A stretch of 64,000 bases of DNA from Pseudoduganella rivuli (GCF_009674485.1 NZ_WKJJ01000015.1:169564-233563); one strand, 5' to 3'. Numbered from the stretch's first letter, positions 1 through 11,271 are shown. Made by a program: numbers and translations. Notes: a model not told the origin generated them from the sequence alone.

Positions 1-149
1 CACAGGTCGGCCAGCGCAACCTTGCTGCCGGAACGGGCGCGCAGCAGCGCCATGGCGGCGGCTGCACGGCCCCCGCCATCATGCTCGGCGCGGGGATCGA
101 CGATAGCGATGGTGTCGCCGGCGAACAGGGAAAAGGAAAGTTTGGGCAT
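1..149 (-). CDS. Hypothetical protein, 5' end only (runs off the left edge)
   Basis: Read leftwards from an ATG at 149, about 49 codons stay open to the window edge, starting MPKLSFSLFAGDTIAIVDPR. No signal peptide or membrane segment is visible and I do not recognise the family. Codon use is GC-rich like the neighbours, which supports a real gene. It shares its orientation with the receiver-like gene to its right and is separated from it by about 90 bp that contain no obvious terminator, so the two could be co-transcribed. Function unknown. Confidence 0.5.
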   Translation of the reverse strand, partial: MPKLSFSLFAGDTIAIVDPRAEHDGGGRAAAAMALLRARSGSKVALADL

Positions 150-241
150 GGCGGCATCCTGTGATCAGATGCCGCCAGCTTATCGAGGCAGCCGTAAAAA
201 CGGCCTAAAAAGACGGGAGCGCCGCGTAAACGATTTGTATA

Positions 242-1087
242 TCAGGCGATATGCATGAGTTTTTTCATCACGGATTTCAGCGTGGCGTCGGCCACCGGCT
301 TGTCCAATAGCCCTTCCACACCGGCCGCGCGGCCCCGTTCACCGTCATAGGCAAACGGCGGCGACACCAGCAGCACCACGGCGGGCGGCCGCGCCCCGGC
401 CTGCGCGCGCAACCGGGAACACAACGCATACGGGTCGATCCCCGGCAGTGACGTATTCATCAGCACCACCGACACCCGCCCTTCTTCACACGCGGCCAGC
501 GCCGACGCTTCATTGGCGGCGGCCAGCACGGCGATGTTGTAGGGCTTCATCAACTCGCCCAGGTGCGCGTAAAACCGCCCGCCGCCATCGACCACCAGCA
601 CCGCGCCACGCCGCGATGGTCCCCGCATGGCTTCATATTCGGCGGGATCGGTCAGGTCGAAATCGAGCCGCTGGCTGCGGCGCCGCTCCGGCGGCGGCGG
701 TAGTCCAGCGCCAGCCAGCCGGGCCAGCGCATCGGCGCGGCGCGCCACCAGCAGCGCCAGTTGCACATGGAAGGCTTTGTGATCGAGCGGCAGCGGCGCC
801 ACCGGATACGGCAGCGGCACGGCCGGCTGCCCCACCACCAGCGCGGGACGGGCATCGAGTTCGCCCGGCGTGGCCGCCATCGCGGCCAGCGACGCCATGG
901 CTTTCAAATCCGGGCCGTACGCCAGCACCAGGTCCGGCTCTTGCAAACTGTGTTCGGACAGGCAAAAATACGCCGGGCCGTGGGCCGGCGCGGCTTGCAG
1001 CGCCGCTGCCAGCGCTTGTTCAGCCTCCGGCGGGAAGCCCGCCAGGCGTATGGCGAAGGGAAATTTGTCCTGGCTGTGCTGGTTCAT
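242..1087 (-). CDS. Response-regulator-like protein with degenerate receiver domain
   Basis: The C-terminal ~115 residues have the layout of a CheY-like receiver: a first strand ending VLVVDGG, a central strand VSVVLMNTSLPG and a final LLDKPV carrying the conserved Lys and cis-Pro. Two key acidic positions are altered: the usual DD pair of the first strand is Asp-Gly, and the phosphoacceptor Asp is Asn (Asn211 from this start). The N-terminal ~150 residues match nothing I know and could be another degenerate receiver-like domain. Phosphorylation by the normal route is unlikely, so it may act as a constitutive or protein-binding pseudo-receiver. An alternative in-frame ATG lies at 1123; neither start has a strong ribosome binding site. 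It is divergent from parE with ~220 bp between them. Confidence 0.72.
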   Translation of the reverse strand: MNQHSQDKFPFAIRLAGFPPEAEQALAAALQAAPAHGPAYFCLSEHSLQEPDLVLAYGPDLKAMASLAAMAATPGELDARPALVVGQPAVPLPYPVAPLPLDHKAFHVQLALLVARRADALARLAGAGLPPPPERRRSQRLDFDLTDPAEYEAMRGPSRRGAVLVVDGGGRFYAHLGELMKPYNIAVLAAANEASALAACEEGRVSVVLMNTSLPGIDPYALCSRLRAQAGARPPAVVLLVSPPFAYDGERGRAAGVEGLLDKPVADATLKSVMKKLMHIA

Positions 1088-1242
1088 AGGCGGATCGGCA
1101 ATATTTTTTCCCCATTTAACCACAGTTGACGCTCACGGCAACCGGACCGCGCGTGGCAATTTTCAGCCACGGCCGCCCGTTGCGGATAGAATGCGCAAGC
1201 TCCCGGACCGGCGGCGTCCCGCGCGTTGTCGCATAAAAACGC

Positions 1243-1271
1243 CTTAACGGAGCAGAAATACTGTATATAAT
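1243..1271 (+). promoter_or_regulatory. Candidate sigma70 promoter of parE-parC
   Basis: A perfect -10 hexamer TATAAT lies at 1266-1271, 36 bp upstream of the preferred parE ATG. A weak -35-like TTAACG sits at 1244-1249 with a 16-bp spacer. The intergenic region is GC-rich, so a perfect -10 stands out. Start-site mapping would confirm it. Confidence 0.45.
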
Positions 1272-1307
1272 CACAGCGTTTTGCCTGAACAGCACCTTCG
1301 AACTCGT

Positions 1308-3308
<2,001 letters not shown>

Positions 3309-3322
3309 CGAATACCGCAATC

Positions 3323-5764
3323 ATGACTCAACAAGCAAACCTCTTTGAAGAAGCCGCGGCTGATATGGCTGATCCGGCGGATACTGCAAATGCCGACAAT
3401 GCCGCACCGGCAGCCGATGCCGCCGGCGGCAATAACGGCAATGGCGGCAACGGCGACGATGGCCGTGGCGGCGACGACTTCGGCGGCGACGGCGGTGACG
3501 GCGGCGAAACGCTGACCCTGTCCACCTTTGCCGAACGCGCTTACCTGGATTACGCGATCTCCGTGGTGAAAGGCCGCGCGCTGCCGGACGTCTGCGACGG
3601 CCAGAAGCCGGTGCAGCGCCGCATCCTGTACACGATGAATGAACTGGGCCTGGGCCCGACCGCGAAACCCCGCAAATCCGCCGCCGTGGTGGGTGACGTG
3701 CTGGGTAAGCTGCACCCGCACGGTGACCAGTCGGTATACGACGCGCTGGTGCGCATGGCGCAGGACTTTTCGCTGCGCTACCCGCTGATCGATGGCCAGG
3801 GCAACTTCGGTTCCCGCGATGGCGACGGCGCCGCCGCGATGCGGTACACGGAAGCCCGTTTGACGCCGATTTCCCGCCTGCTGCTCGATGAAATCGACCA
3901 GGGCACGGTGGACTTCGGGCCGAACTACGATGGTTCGTACGAAGAGCCAACCCTGCTGCCGGCACGCCTGCCGATGGTGCTGCTGAACGGCGCCTCCGGT
4001 ATCGCCGTGGGCCTGGCGACGGAAATCCCGTCGCATAACCTGACGGAAGTGGCGCAGGCGGCGGTGGCGATGATCCGCAATCCGAAGATCACCCATGCGG
4101 AACTGATGGAAATGATCCCGGGCCCGGACTTCCCGGGCGGCGGCCAGATCATCACCCCTGCCGCGCAAATCCACGACATGTATGCAACGGGCCGCGGCTC
4201 GATGAAAGTGCGCGCGCGCTGGAAGATCGAAGAACTGGCGCGCGGTCAGTGGCAAGCCGTGGTGCATGAACTGCCGCCGGGCACGTCATCGCAAAAGGTG
4301 CTGGAAGAAATCGAAGAGCTGACCAATCCGAAAGTCAAGCTGGGCAAGAAAGCGCTGACGCCGGAACAGCTGGCGTCCAAGCAGCTGATCCTCGGCGCGC
4401 TCGACACCATCCGCGACGAATCGGGCCGCGCCGCGCCGGTGCGCCTGGTGTTCGAGCCGAAGTCGAAGAACCAGGACAAAGATGAATTCATGATGCTGCT
4501 GCTGGCGCACACGTCGCTGGAATCGTCGGCATCGATCAACCTGGTGATGATCGGCGGCGATGGCCGCCCGCGCCAGAAGGGCTTGACGGAAATCCTGTCC
4601 GAATGGATCGGCTTCCGCTTCGAGACCGTCACGCGCCGTACACAGCACAGGCTGAAGAAGGTCGAAGACCGCATCCACATCATGGAAGGCCGGGAAACCA
4701 TCCTGCTGAACATCGATGAAGTGATCGCCATCATCCGCAATTCGGACGAACCGAAAGCCGCGCTGATCGAACGCTTCAACCTGTCGGCGATCCAGGCGGA
4801 AGACATCCTGGAAATCCGCCTGCGCCAACTGGCGCGCCTGGAAGCGATCAAGATCCAGCAGGAACTGGCGGAATTGCGCAAGGAACGCCAGACGCTGCTC
4901 GACTTGCTGGAAAACCCGTCGTCGATGAAGCGCCTGGTGATCCGCGAAATCGAAGGCGATGCGAAAACCTTCGGCGACGCGCGGCGCACACTGATCGAGG
5001 AAGCGCAAAAAGCCACCGCGGAACAGAAGGTGGTGGACGAACCGGTCACCGTCATCATTTCCGAAAAAGGCTGGGTACGCGCCCGTACCGGCATCGGCCA
5101 CGACAAGACCCAGTTCACGTTCAAGGTGGGCGACGCGCTGCATGACGCCTTCGAGTGTCGCTCGGTCGACACGCTGCTGGGCTTTGGCGACAACGGCAAG
5201 GTGTATTCGGTGCCGGTGTCCGCACTGCCGAACGCGCGTGGCGACGGCGTGCCAATCACCACGCTGGTCGACCTGTCCGGCGGCACGCGCATCAAGCATT
5301 ACTTTGCCGGCACGCCCGATACGCAACTGATGCTGGCGTCGACCGCCGGCTTCGGCTTCATCGCGAAAGCCGCCGACATGATCAGCCGCCAGAAAGGCGG
5401 CAAGGCCTTCATGACCCTGGATGAAGGCGACTTGCCGCTGCCACCATCGATCATCGGCAAGGACGCCAGCGCCGTGGCGGCGCTGTCGGCCAATGGCCGC
5501 CTGCTGGTGTTCGGCCTGGCGGAAATGAAAGTGCTGGCCAACGGCGGCCGTGGCGTGATCATGATGGAACTGGAGCCGAAGGAACAGCTGGTGTCGGCCC
5601 AGGCCATCACGCAGAAAGGCGTGATCGTCCATGGCACCATGGCGGCCAAGCCCCGTGCGCTGGAATTGTCCGGCAACCTGCTGGCGCCGCACTTCGGCAA
5701 ACGCGCCCGCAAGGGTAAAGAGCTGGTGCAGCGCATCAAGCCGTCCTCGCTGGCGCCAATGTAA
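3323..5764 (+). CDS. parC: DNA topoisomerase IV subunit A (ParC)
   Basis: Breakage-reunion subunit of topoisomerase IV. It carries RALPDVCDGQKPVQRRILY, the helix-turn-helix segment HPHGDQSVYDALVRMAQD, and the catalytic tyrosine in AAMRYTEARL (Tyr175). The C-terminal part is the DNA-wrapping propeller region. Quinolone-pocket residues corresponding to E. coli Ser80 and Glu84 are Gln136 and Asp140; Gln here is what I recall for related betaproteobacteria, so it is not evidence of acquired resistance. At 813 residues it is longer than the ~750 usual for enterobacterial ParC. Much of the extra length is an Ala/Gly/Asp-rich low-complexity stretch at residues ~12-56 before the conserved AERAYLDYAISVV. 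It directly follows parE. Confidence 0.96.
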   Translation: MTQQANLFEEAAADMADPADTANADNAAPAADAAGGNNGNGGNGDDGRGGDDFGGDGGDGGETLTLSTFAERAYLDYAISVVKGRALPDVCDGQKPVQRRILYTMNELGLGPTAKPRKSAAVVGDVLGKLHPHGDQSVYDALVRMAQDFSLRYPLIDGQGNFGSRDGDGAAAMRYTEARLTPISRLLLDEIDQGTVDFGPNYDGSYEEPTLLPARLPMVLLNGASGIAVGLATEIPSHNLTEVAQAAVAMIRNPKITHAELMEMIPGPDFPGGGQIITPAAQIHDMYATGRGSMKVRARWKIEELARGQWQAVVHELPPGTSSQKVLEEIEELTNPKVKLGKKALTPEQLASKQLILGALDTIRDESGRAAPVRLVFEPKSKNQDKDEFMMLLLAHTSLESSASINLVMIGGDGRPRQKGLTEILSEWIGFRFETVTRRTQHRLKKVEDRIHIMEGRETILLNIDEVIAIIRNSDEPKAALIERFNLSAIQAEDILEIRLRQLARLEAIKIQQELAELRKERQTLLDLLENPSSMKRLVIREIEGDAKTFGDARRTLIEEAQKATAEQKVVDEPVTVIISEKGWVRARTGIGHDKTQFTFKVGDALHDAFECRSVDTLLGFGDNGKVYSVPVSALPNARGDGVPITTLVDLSGGTRIKHYFAGTPDTQLMLASTAGFGFIAKAADMISRQKGGKAFMTLDEGDLPLPPSIIGKDASAVAALSANGRLLVFGLAEMKVLANGGRGVIMMELEPKEQLVSAQAITQKGVIVHGTMAAKPRALELSGNLLAPHFGKRARKGKELVQRIKPSSLAPM

Positions 5765-5772
5765 CGCCGCTT

Positions 5773-5807
5773 CCCGTCCGCCTGCGGCAGCCTGCGCGGC
5801 GGACGGG
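5773..5807 (+). terminator. Hairpin after parC, possible terminator
   Basis: Perfect 10-bp arms CCCGTCCGCC (5773-5782) and GGCGGACGGG (5798-5807) enclose a 15-nt loop, nine bases after the parC stop. There is no U-tract, only a pyrimidine-rich CGCTTCTCCTTCCC downstream, so efficiency is uncertain. Confidence 0.45.
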
Positions 5808-5899
5808 TCCCGCTTCTCCTTCCCGCTACAGCCTGCCCTCCTTCGATTGACTTGCTCTATCAAGGGCGGGACAATGCCTGGACAGGCTGGAGACCCTTT

Positions 5900-7336
5900 A
5901 TGACCGATACCCTGGCTGCGCGCGATGCGCAGCCGACATCCGGCGACAAGTTCCGGGACGCGCTGCTGGTTGGCGCGGCGGTCTATCTTTGCTCGATCTT
6001 CGGCATCCTGACGTCGCCGCCCGGCGACCTGGCGGCATACTGGCCCACCAATGCCGTGCTGCTCGGCATCCTGATCCGCCGGGGCCGCCCGCCCAACTGG
6101 CTGGACTGGATTTCCGCCTTTGCCGGCTACCTGGTGTCGGACCTGGTCATGGCCCATTCCGTGTTCAAGGGCGTCCTGCTGATCAGCACCAATTTGCCCG
6201 GCGTAATCGCGGGCTACCTGATCTTTTCCCGCATGCCGGAGTCATACCGCACGCTGCGCCATCCGCGCGCCATGCCCCGTTTCGTGCTGGGCGTGCTGGG
6301 CGCCTCCACCGCCGCGGGCACGTCCGGCATCTTCGTGCATCCGGTGCTGTTCGGCGGCAGCCATGCGTATGGCTTCGCGTTCTGGTTTTGCACGGAACTG
6401 GTCAGCTACATGGGCATCCTGCCCGTGCTGCTGACGATGCCCGACGTACGGCGCTGGCTCAAGGACCATCGCCGCCGCGCGGACTGGCCGAGCTGGAAAC
6501 ACTGGCGCCTGGACCACTTTGCGCCGCTGCTGGCGTTTGCCGTCAGCCTGGGCCTCGGCGTGCACTGGGGCGGCCCGGGCGCCATCCTGTACGCGGTGCC
6601 CGCCATGCTGTGGTGCGCGCTGACGTACAGCCTGTTCGCCACGGCCGGCATCACCCTGTTCTTTTGCATGTGGACCTTGCTGTCGATTGCCACCGGCTTG
6701 CTGCAAATCGGCGCCAGCGTGGAATCGCCGCTGGCCGTGATGTCGCTGCGCGTGGGCCTGAGCCTGACCGCGCTGGCGCCGCTGACGGTCGCCAGCGTCA
6801 TGGTCGCGCGCAATGAATTGCTGGAACGCTTGCAGCACGCGGCGTCCCACGATTTTTTGACCCATGTGCTGAACCGCAGCGGCTTTCTCACGCAGGCCGA
6901 AGAATTGCTGGCGTCACCGCAATTGCTGCGTCGTCCGGTGGCCGTGCTGATGATGGATATCGATTACTTCAAGAAGGTCAACGATACCTATGGCCATGAC
7001 GGCGGCGACCAGGTGCTGACCACGTTTGCCGCCGTGGCGCAAACCTGCCTGCGCAGCGGCGACTTGCTGGGGCGGCTGGGAGGCGAAGAATTCGCCGTGC
7101 TGCTGCCGGGCTGTTCCGCGCCCGATGCGCAGGTGATCGCGCAGCGCATCTGCGACGCCTTTGCCGCGCACACGGTAACCCTGGATGATGGGCGCCAGTT
7201 GCGCAACACCGTCAGTATCGGCGCCTGCTGCGCGCCGCGCATTGAAAACGATATCGCCGCCATGCTGTCGGCGGCCGATGCGGCGCTGTACCGCGCCAAG
7301 GAATCGGGACGCAACCGCGTGGAGCTGGCCTCATGA
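5900..7336 (+). CDS. MASE1-type membrane sensor diguanylate cyclase
   Basis: About 300 N-terminal residues form multiple membrane segments rich in short hydrophobic helices with a YWPTNAVLLGILIRRG-like motif, typical of the MASE1 integral-membrane sensor domain. A C-terminal GGDEF domain follows, with active-site GGEEF at residues 394-398. An RxxD inhibitory site (RSGD) sits five residues before it, so product inhibition by c-di-GMP is expected. The predicted reaction is 2 GTP to c-di-GMP at the inner membrane. ATG 5900 is preceded by GGAG with a 7-nt spacer. An in-frame ATG at 5852 lacks this site. The stop overlaps the start of the PhnD-like gene (ATGA), so the two are translationally coupled. 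Confidence 0.9.
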   Translation: MTDTLAARDAQPTSGDKFRDALLVGAAVYLCSIFGILTSPPGDLAAYWPTNAVLLGILIRRGRPPNWLDWISAFAGYLVSDLVMAHSVFKGVLLISTNLPGVIAGYLIFSRMPESYRTLRHPRAMPRFVLGVLGASTAAGTSGIFVHPVLFGGSHAYGFAFWFCTELVSYMGILPVLLTMPDVRRWLKDHRRRADWPSWKHWRLDHFAPLLAFAVSLGLGVHWGGPGAILYAVPAMLWCALTYSLFATAGITLFFCMWTLLSIATGLLQIGASVESPLAVMSLRVGLSLTALAPLTVASVMVARNELLERLQHAASHDFLTHVLNRSGFLTQAEELLASPQLLRRPVAVLMMDIDYFKKVNDTYGHDGGDQVLTTFAAVAQTCLRSGDLLGRLGGEEFAVLLPGCSAPDAQVIAQRICDAFAAHTVTLDDGRQLRNTVSIGACCAPRIENDIAAMLSAADAALYRAKESGRNRVELAS

Positions 7337-8187
7337 AACCCATTCGCTGGCTTGCCCTGGCGCTGCTGGCCCTGCCGCTGATGGCAGCGGCCGAACTGAA
7401 GCAACTGACCATTTGCGCCAATCCCAATTTGTCCGCGCTGGAACTGTTGAACAACTTTGGCGCCTTCGCCCGCGCACTGGAAAAGGAGCTGGGCGTGCCC
7501 GTCAAGCTGGTGGCGGGACGCGACTATGACGACACGCTCAAGCTGCTCAGGGAAGGCAAGGTCGATATCGCCGGCACCGGGGCATTCGGTTATGTCAGCG
7601 CCAACGAATCGTTCGGCGCCCAGCTGGTCGTGCGCTACGTGGAAGACGACGGCGACTCGTACCATGCCCTCATCATCACCCGCACGGATTCCGGCATCCA
7701 CAACCTGGCCGGCCTGCGCGGCAAGCGCTTTGCGTTCACGGACCCGAAATCGACGTCAGGCTACCTGCTGCCGCTGCTGGCCATGCAGCAGGCCGGTGTC
7801 GATGCCAAGGACCTGGGGAAAATCGACTTCGTGAAAAAGCAGCCCAATTCCGCCATTGCTGTCTATTCGCGCCAGTCCGACGCGGGAGCGATCGCGGACA
7901 ACCAGCTCAATGAAAAATACGGCGTCCAGCTCAAGGACATCAAAGTGCTGTGGAAGTCGGCCCCGATTCCGCACGGCGCCTGGATCGCCAGGCCGGACAT
8001 GCCCGAAGCCGACCGCAAACAACTGGCGGCCGCCATCATGAAGATCGGCAACAGCCCCGAAGGCAAAAAGCTGCTGGCCCAGGCGTCGGTGCGCGGTTTC
8101 GCGGAAGGCCGCGACGGGGAATTCGACGCGGTCCGCGCCGCCAAGCGCTTGCTGGACAGGCTGGAGAAGCAGGAAAAGAAGGATTGA
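7333..8187 (+). CDS. PhnD/phosphonate-type periplasmic substrate-binding protein
   Basis: A 284-residue secreted protein with an n-h-c signal peptide cleaved near MAAA-E. The body shows the PhnD-like fold signature: GTGAFGYVSANE early, then LRGKRFAFTDPKSTSGYLLP and AGAIADNQLNEKYG. Proteins of this kind bind phosphate, phosphite, phosphonate or unrelated small anions. No permease or ATPase gene is nearby. The gene overlaps the upstream diguanylate cyclase by 4 bp, so it more likely serves as a sensory binding protein than as part of a transporter. It converges on the sensor kinase gene with only 9 bp between the stops. The ligand cannot be read from the sequence. Confidence 0.85.
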   Translation: MKPIRWLALALLALPLMAAAELKQLTICANPNLSALELLNNFGAFARALEKELGVPVKLVAGRDYDDTLKLLREGKVDIAGTGAFGYVSANESFGAQLVVRYVEDDGDSYHALIITRTDSGIHNLAGLRGKRFAFTDPKSTSGYLLPLLAMQQAGVDAKDLGKIDFVKKQPNSAIAVYSRQSDAGAIADNQLNEKYGVQLKDIKVLWKSAPIPHGAWIARPDMPEADRKQLAAAIMKIGNSPEGKKLLAQASVRGFAEGRDGEFDAVRAAKRLLDRLEKQEKKD

Positions 8188-8196
8188 AACGCGCCC

Positions 8197-10173
8197 TCAT
8201 GCCGGGCTGCGCGTCCGTGGCTGTGCCGCCAGCTCGCGCGCCAAGGTCAGCGTGAAGCGGGTGCCGTTCGCCACTTCGACGCTGATATTGCCTTCCAGCG
8301 CCACGGTCACCACGTTGTAGAGGATGTGCAAGCCCAGTCCCGTGTGACCGGCGCCGCGCCGCGTCGTATAAAAAGGTTCGAACACGTGGGGCAGCACATC
8401 CGGCGCGATGCCGCGCCCATTGTCCGCAAACACGACTTCGACCTGGAACGGCGGCAAAGCCCGCAGGCGGATGTGGATCGCCCGCCCCTCGCTGCTGTCG
8501 AACGCGTGGTCGATGGCATTGCCCACCAGGCCGATGAGCACCTGCGCCAGCAAGGCCGGGAAGCTGTCCATCATCAGCGGTCCCTCGCCTTCCACCGTCA
8601 CGGCAACCCTGGCGGCCCGCAGCGTCGGCCCCAGTCCGGCCAGGATATCGTCCACGTGGGCGCGCAAGTCGAAGCTGCAGCGGTTGTCGTGGCTCTGGTC
8701 GGTCGCGACCAGCTTGAATTTGGCAATCAATTCGCCGGCGCGGATGGCGTTGCGGGCCACCACATCGCTGGCGCTGCGGCTGTCGTCCACGAAGCGCTGC
8801 AGCATGCTGGCCGTGAGCTTGCGCTGCGCATGGGCGTCCGCCATCGTGTCGACCATATGGCTGAAGGACGACGCCATCGTCAGCACATTGCCGATCGGCG
8901 TATTCAATTCGTGCGCGATGCCCGCCACCATTTGGCCCAGCGCCGCCAGCTTTTCCGCCTGCATCAGCTGCGCCTGGGTATCCTGCAACTGCACCAGCGA
9001 GTGTTGCAGCGCCTGGTTGCGCTGGGCCAGCGCCTGTTCAGCCAGCTTGCGCGCCGTGATGTCCTGGAAAACCCAGATACTGCCTTTGTCGAGGTGGGCC
9101 GGATCGATGGCGCGGCCCTGGAAGCTGCACCAGACCAGGCCGCCATCGCGCCGTACGAACTGGTTTTCGCCAAACGCCGTGCGGCCGGCCACGATGTCGG
9201 GATAGACTTGCTCGCCTTGCCGGCGATGCGCTTCATCGCTGGGGTAATAGATGCGGGTGGGCTGGCCCTGCAATTCTTCCGGCGTATAGCCCATCAACTC
9301 GGCCCAGCCGCGATTGCAGCGCATGATGACGCGGTCACGCAGGAACAGGATGCCGATAATCACATTGTCCAGCAGGATCTGCTGTTCCTGCACAATCTGG
9401 GTCAGCGCCGCCGTGCGCTCGTCCACCCGGTGTTCCAGCTCCGCATTCAGGTCGGACAACGCATGGATGCGGTGCTCCACCTCCTCTCCCATGCGGTTGA
9501 CGGCCCGCGCCAGCTCCGCCACTTCGCGACCGCCCTCTTCCGGCAACCGCCGCGTATAGTCGCCATCGCCAATGGCGCGGCTGGCCGCCGCGGCCTGGGC
9601 CAGGTGGCGCGTCAGCCACACGGCCACCACGCTCAGGATCACCATGCTGGCCACGACTTCGAGCGCCGCAATCAAAAAGCCCTGGCGCAGCAGCGCGGCG
9701 CGGGTATCGCCGGCAATCGCCGTGGACAGGCCCAGGCGCAGGCTGCCCATGCGGATGCCGCCCACCGCGATCGCCCGCTCCACCGTGTAGACACCGCTGG
9801 CAATGCCGTCGCCGATGCTGGCCGACACCGGCGGCAACGCCGCGTGTTGCGGCAGGCCGACCCGCGCCGCTTCGTGCCCGTCCGCGTCGCGCACCACCAC
9901 ATACGCCAGTTCGCGCCCGTCTTCGCGCACGGTCGCCGCGAGAAAATCATGCAAGCCGGAATAATCGCGTTCCATCAGATACGGCACGGCAGCCGCGTTG
10001 AGCATGGGCACGGCCTGACCCAGGGCCGCCGCGATACTGGCGGCCGCCGCGTTGTCGATCAGCCGCAGGGAATTGGCGATCAGTAAAGACAGCAGCAATA
10101 TTTCCACCGCCACGCTGGCCAGGATCAGGCGCAAGCGCAGCGAATCGGGGCGCAAGCGGGCCAGTAGTTTCAT
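8197..10173 (-). CDS. PAS-containing membrane sensor histidine kinase
   Basis: Domain order: transmembrane helix (residues ~15-37), periplasmic sensor region (~38-165), second transmembrane helix (~168-190), HAMP linker and coiled coil, a PAS domain (~265-370), HisKA with phosphoacceptor His421 in IAHELNTPIGN, and a HATPase_c domain with DNGRGIAPD and HTGLGLHI. The HELNTP variant of the H-box is common in PAS-linked kinases. No partner response regulator lies beside it. The start codon sits 4 bp after the stop of the porin gene, so porin and kinase form one leftward operon. The C-terminus converges on the PhnD-like gene, hinting at a shared signal. Confidence 0.92.
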   Translation of the reverse strand: MKLLARLRPDSLRLRLILASVAVEILLLSLLIANSLRLIDNAAAASIAAALGQAVPMLNAAAVPYLMERDYSGLHDFLAATVREDGRELAYVVVRDADGHEAARVGLPQHAALPPVSASIGDGIASGVYTVERAIAVGGIRMGSLRLGLSTAIAGDTRAALLRQGFLIAALEVVASMVILSVVAVWLTRHLAQAAAASRAIGDGDYTRRLPEEGGREVAELARAVNRMGEEVEHRIHALSDLNAELEHRVDERTAALTQIVQEQQILLDNVIIGILFLRDRVIMRCNRGWAELMGYTPEELQGQPTRIYYPSDEAHRRQGEQVYPDIVAGRTAFGENQFVRRDGGLVWCSFQGRAIDPAHLDKGSIWVFQDITARKLAEQALAQRNQALQHSLVQLQDTQAQLMQAEKLAALGQMVAGIAHELNTPIGNVLTMASSFSHMVDTMADAHAQRKLTASMLQRFVDDSRSASDVVARNAIRAGELIAKFKLVATDQSHDNRCSFDLRAHVDDILAGLGPTLRAARVAVTVEGEGPLMMDSFPALLAQVLIGLVGNAIDHAFDSSEGRAIHIRLRALPPFQVEVVFADNGRGIAPDVLPHVFEPFYTTRRGAGHTGLGLHILYNVVTVALEGNISVEVANGTRFTLTLARELAAQPRTRSPA

Positions 10174-10176
10174 GGC

Positions 10177-11271
10177 TCAGAACCGGTGCACGATGCCCAG
10201 CGCTGAGCCGCGCACGGTCGCACCGGGATTGGCGCTGCCGTAAGCATTGGTGCCAAAGTTGAAATTGGCGCGCGCGTCATTGCGCACCCGGGTCTCGTAC
10301 ACATACAGGTAGCTGCGCGGCGACAGCACATGGTTATAGCCCACGGTGATGTGGGTCGCCCCCGTGCCGGCGCCCTTGCTCAGGTTGCCCGCCACACTGG
10401 CCAGCACCGTCCCCGCCGGGGCGCTGCCGCCGATGTCGCCTGCTTTGCCATAGCGCCAGGCAATGCTGCCGCCCGCCACTTTGTAGGCGCCCGTGCACGT
10501 GACGTAGTGCCGCCGCAAGTCGCCCCCGGCCACGCCGTACGCCAGGCGGTTCCAGCCCAGGCTGACGTCGCCCCACGATGCCGCATAGTTGCCGGCCAGG
10601 CGCAGGATGCTGTCGTTAAAGCCGATGCGCAAGCCATGGTGGCCTTCATAGGCGACGGCTGCTTTCCACGGGCCGCTGCGGTACTGCAACCAGGCGGCGC
10701 GGATCGATGAGCGGCCCGGTCCTTCCTCGGTTTCAGCGGCGCGCGCCAGGGTCAGCAGGAAACCGCCCAGTTCCGGACTCTCGTAGCGCACTTCATTGCC
10801 GGAGCGGCGGTTGAAGCCGAGCGGATTGCCTTCGCCTTGCAGCAGCGCGATGCCCGAATCGTCGGCGATACCGCTGCCTTCGAAGCGGTCCGTATACGCA
10901 TTCATTTTCTTGATGACGGTGGATTCGCGCCCGAAAGCGATGCTGCCCAGGTCGCGGTGCAGCAGGCCGACAAAAGTATCCTTGCCATTGATGTCGCCCG
11001 CGCCCGTGTCCATGCCGATTGCGCCTTCGACCTGCATGAAGGCGCCCCAGCCACTGCCCAGGTCTTCGTTGGCGCGGAAACCCAGCGACGAGGAATTGCT
11101 GGACAGGCGGGTCAGCGACTGGACCGGACGGGTCAGCCTGACTTGCTCCAGATTGACGTTGATCTTGCCGTAAATCACCAAATTGGTGGTTTGTCCGACC
11201 GCGTCCGGCGCAGCCTGGGCCAACAGGACCGCGACACCCATAGCAACACGCGCAATAGCCAGACGCGCCAT
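10177..11271 (-). CDS. Gram-negative porin (Burkholderiales type)
   Basis: A 364-residue outer-membrane beta-barrel protein. It has a signal peptide (hydrophobic VAMGVAVLLAQAAP), a mature start with VIYGKINVNLEQVR, repeated alternating strands, the porin-like segment GFRANEDLGSGWGAFMQVEGA, and a C-terminal Phe in GIVHRF recognised by the BAM complex. The ATG at 11271 is preceded by AGGGGAAG. It probably forms a trimeric general diffusion pore. It is the first gene of an operon with the downstream sensor kinase, which suggests that its expression or substrate is linked to that sensor. Confidence 0.88.
   Translation of the reverse strand: MARLAIARVAMGVAVLLAQAAPDAVGQTTNLVIYGKINVNLEQVRLTRPVQSLTRLSSNSSSLGFRANEDLGSGWGAFMQVEGAIGMDTGAGDINGKDTFVGLLHRDLGSIAFGRESTVIKKMNAYTDRFEGSGIADDSGIALLQGEGNPLGFNRRSGNEVRYESPELGGFLLTLARAAETEEGPGRSSIRAAWLQYRSGPWKAAVAYEGHHGLRIGFNDSILRLAGNYAASWGDVSLGWNRLAYGVAGGDLRRHYVTCTGAYKVAGGSIAWRYGKAGDIGGSAPAGTVLASVAGNLSKGAGTGATHITVGYNHVLSPRSYLYVYETRVRNDARANFNFGTNAYGSANPGATVRGSALGIVHRF

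Noticed and set aside
3713..3742. Gln136 in the quinolone region of ParC as a resistance mutation
   Set aside because: From memory, Gln at this position is normal in related betaproteobacteria, so it is not evidence of selection.
4286..6157. Long open frame on the - strand opposite parC
   Set aside because: Antisense shadow rich in Gln, Arg and His, with no recognisable domain.
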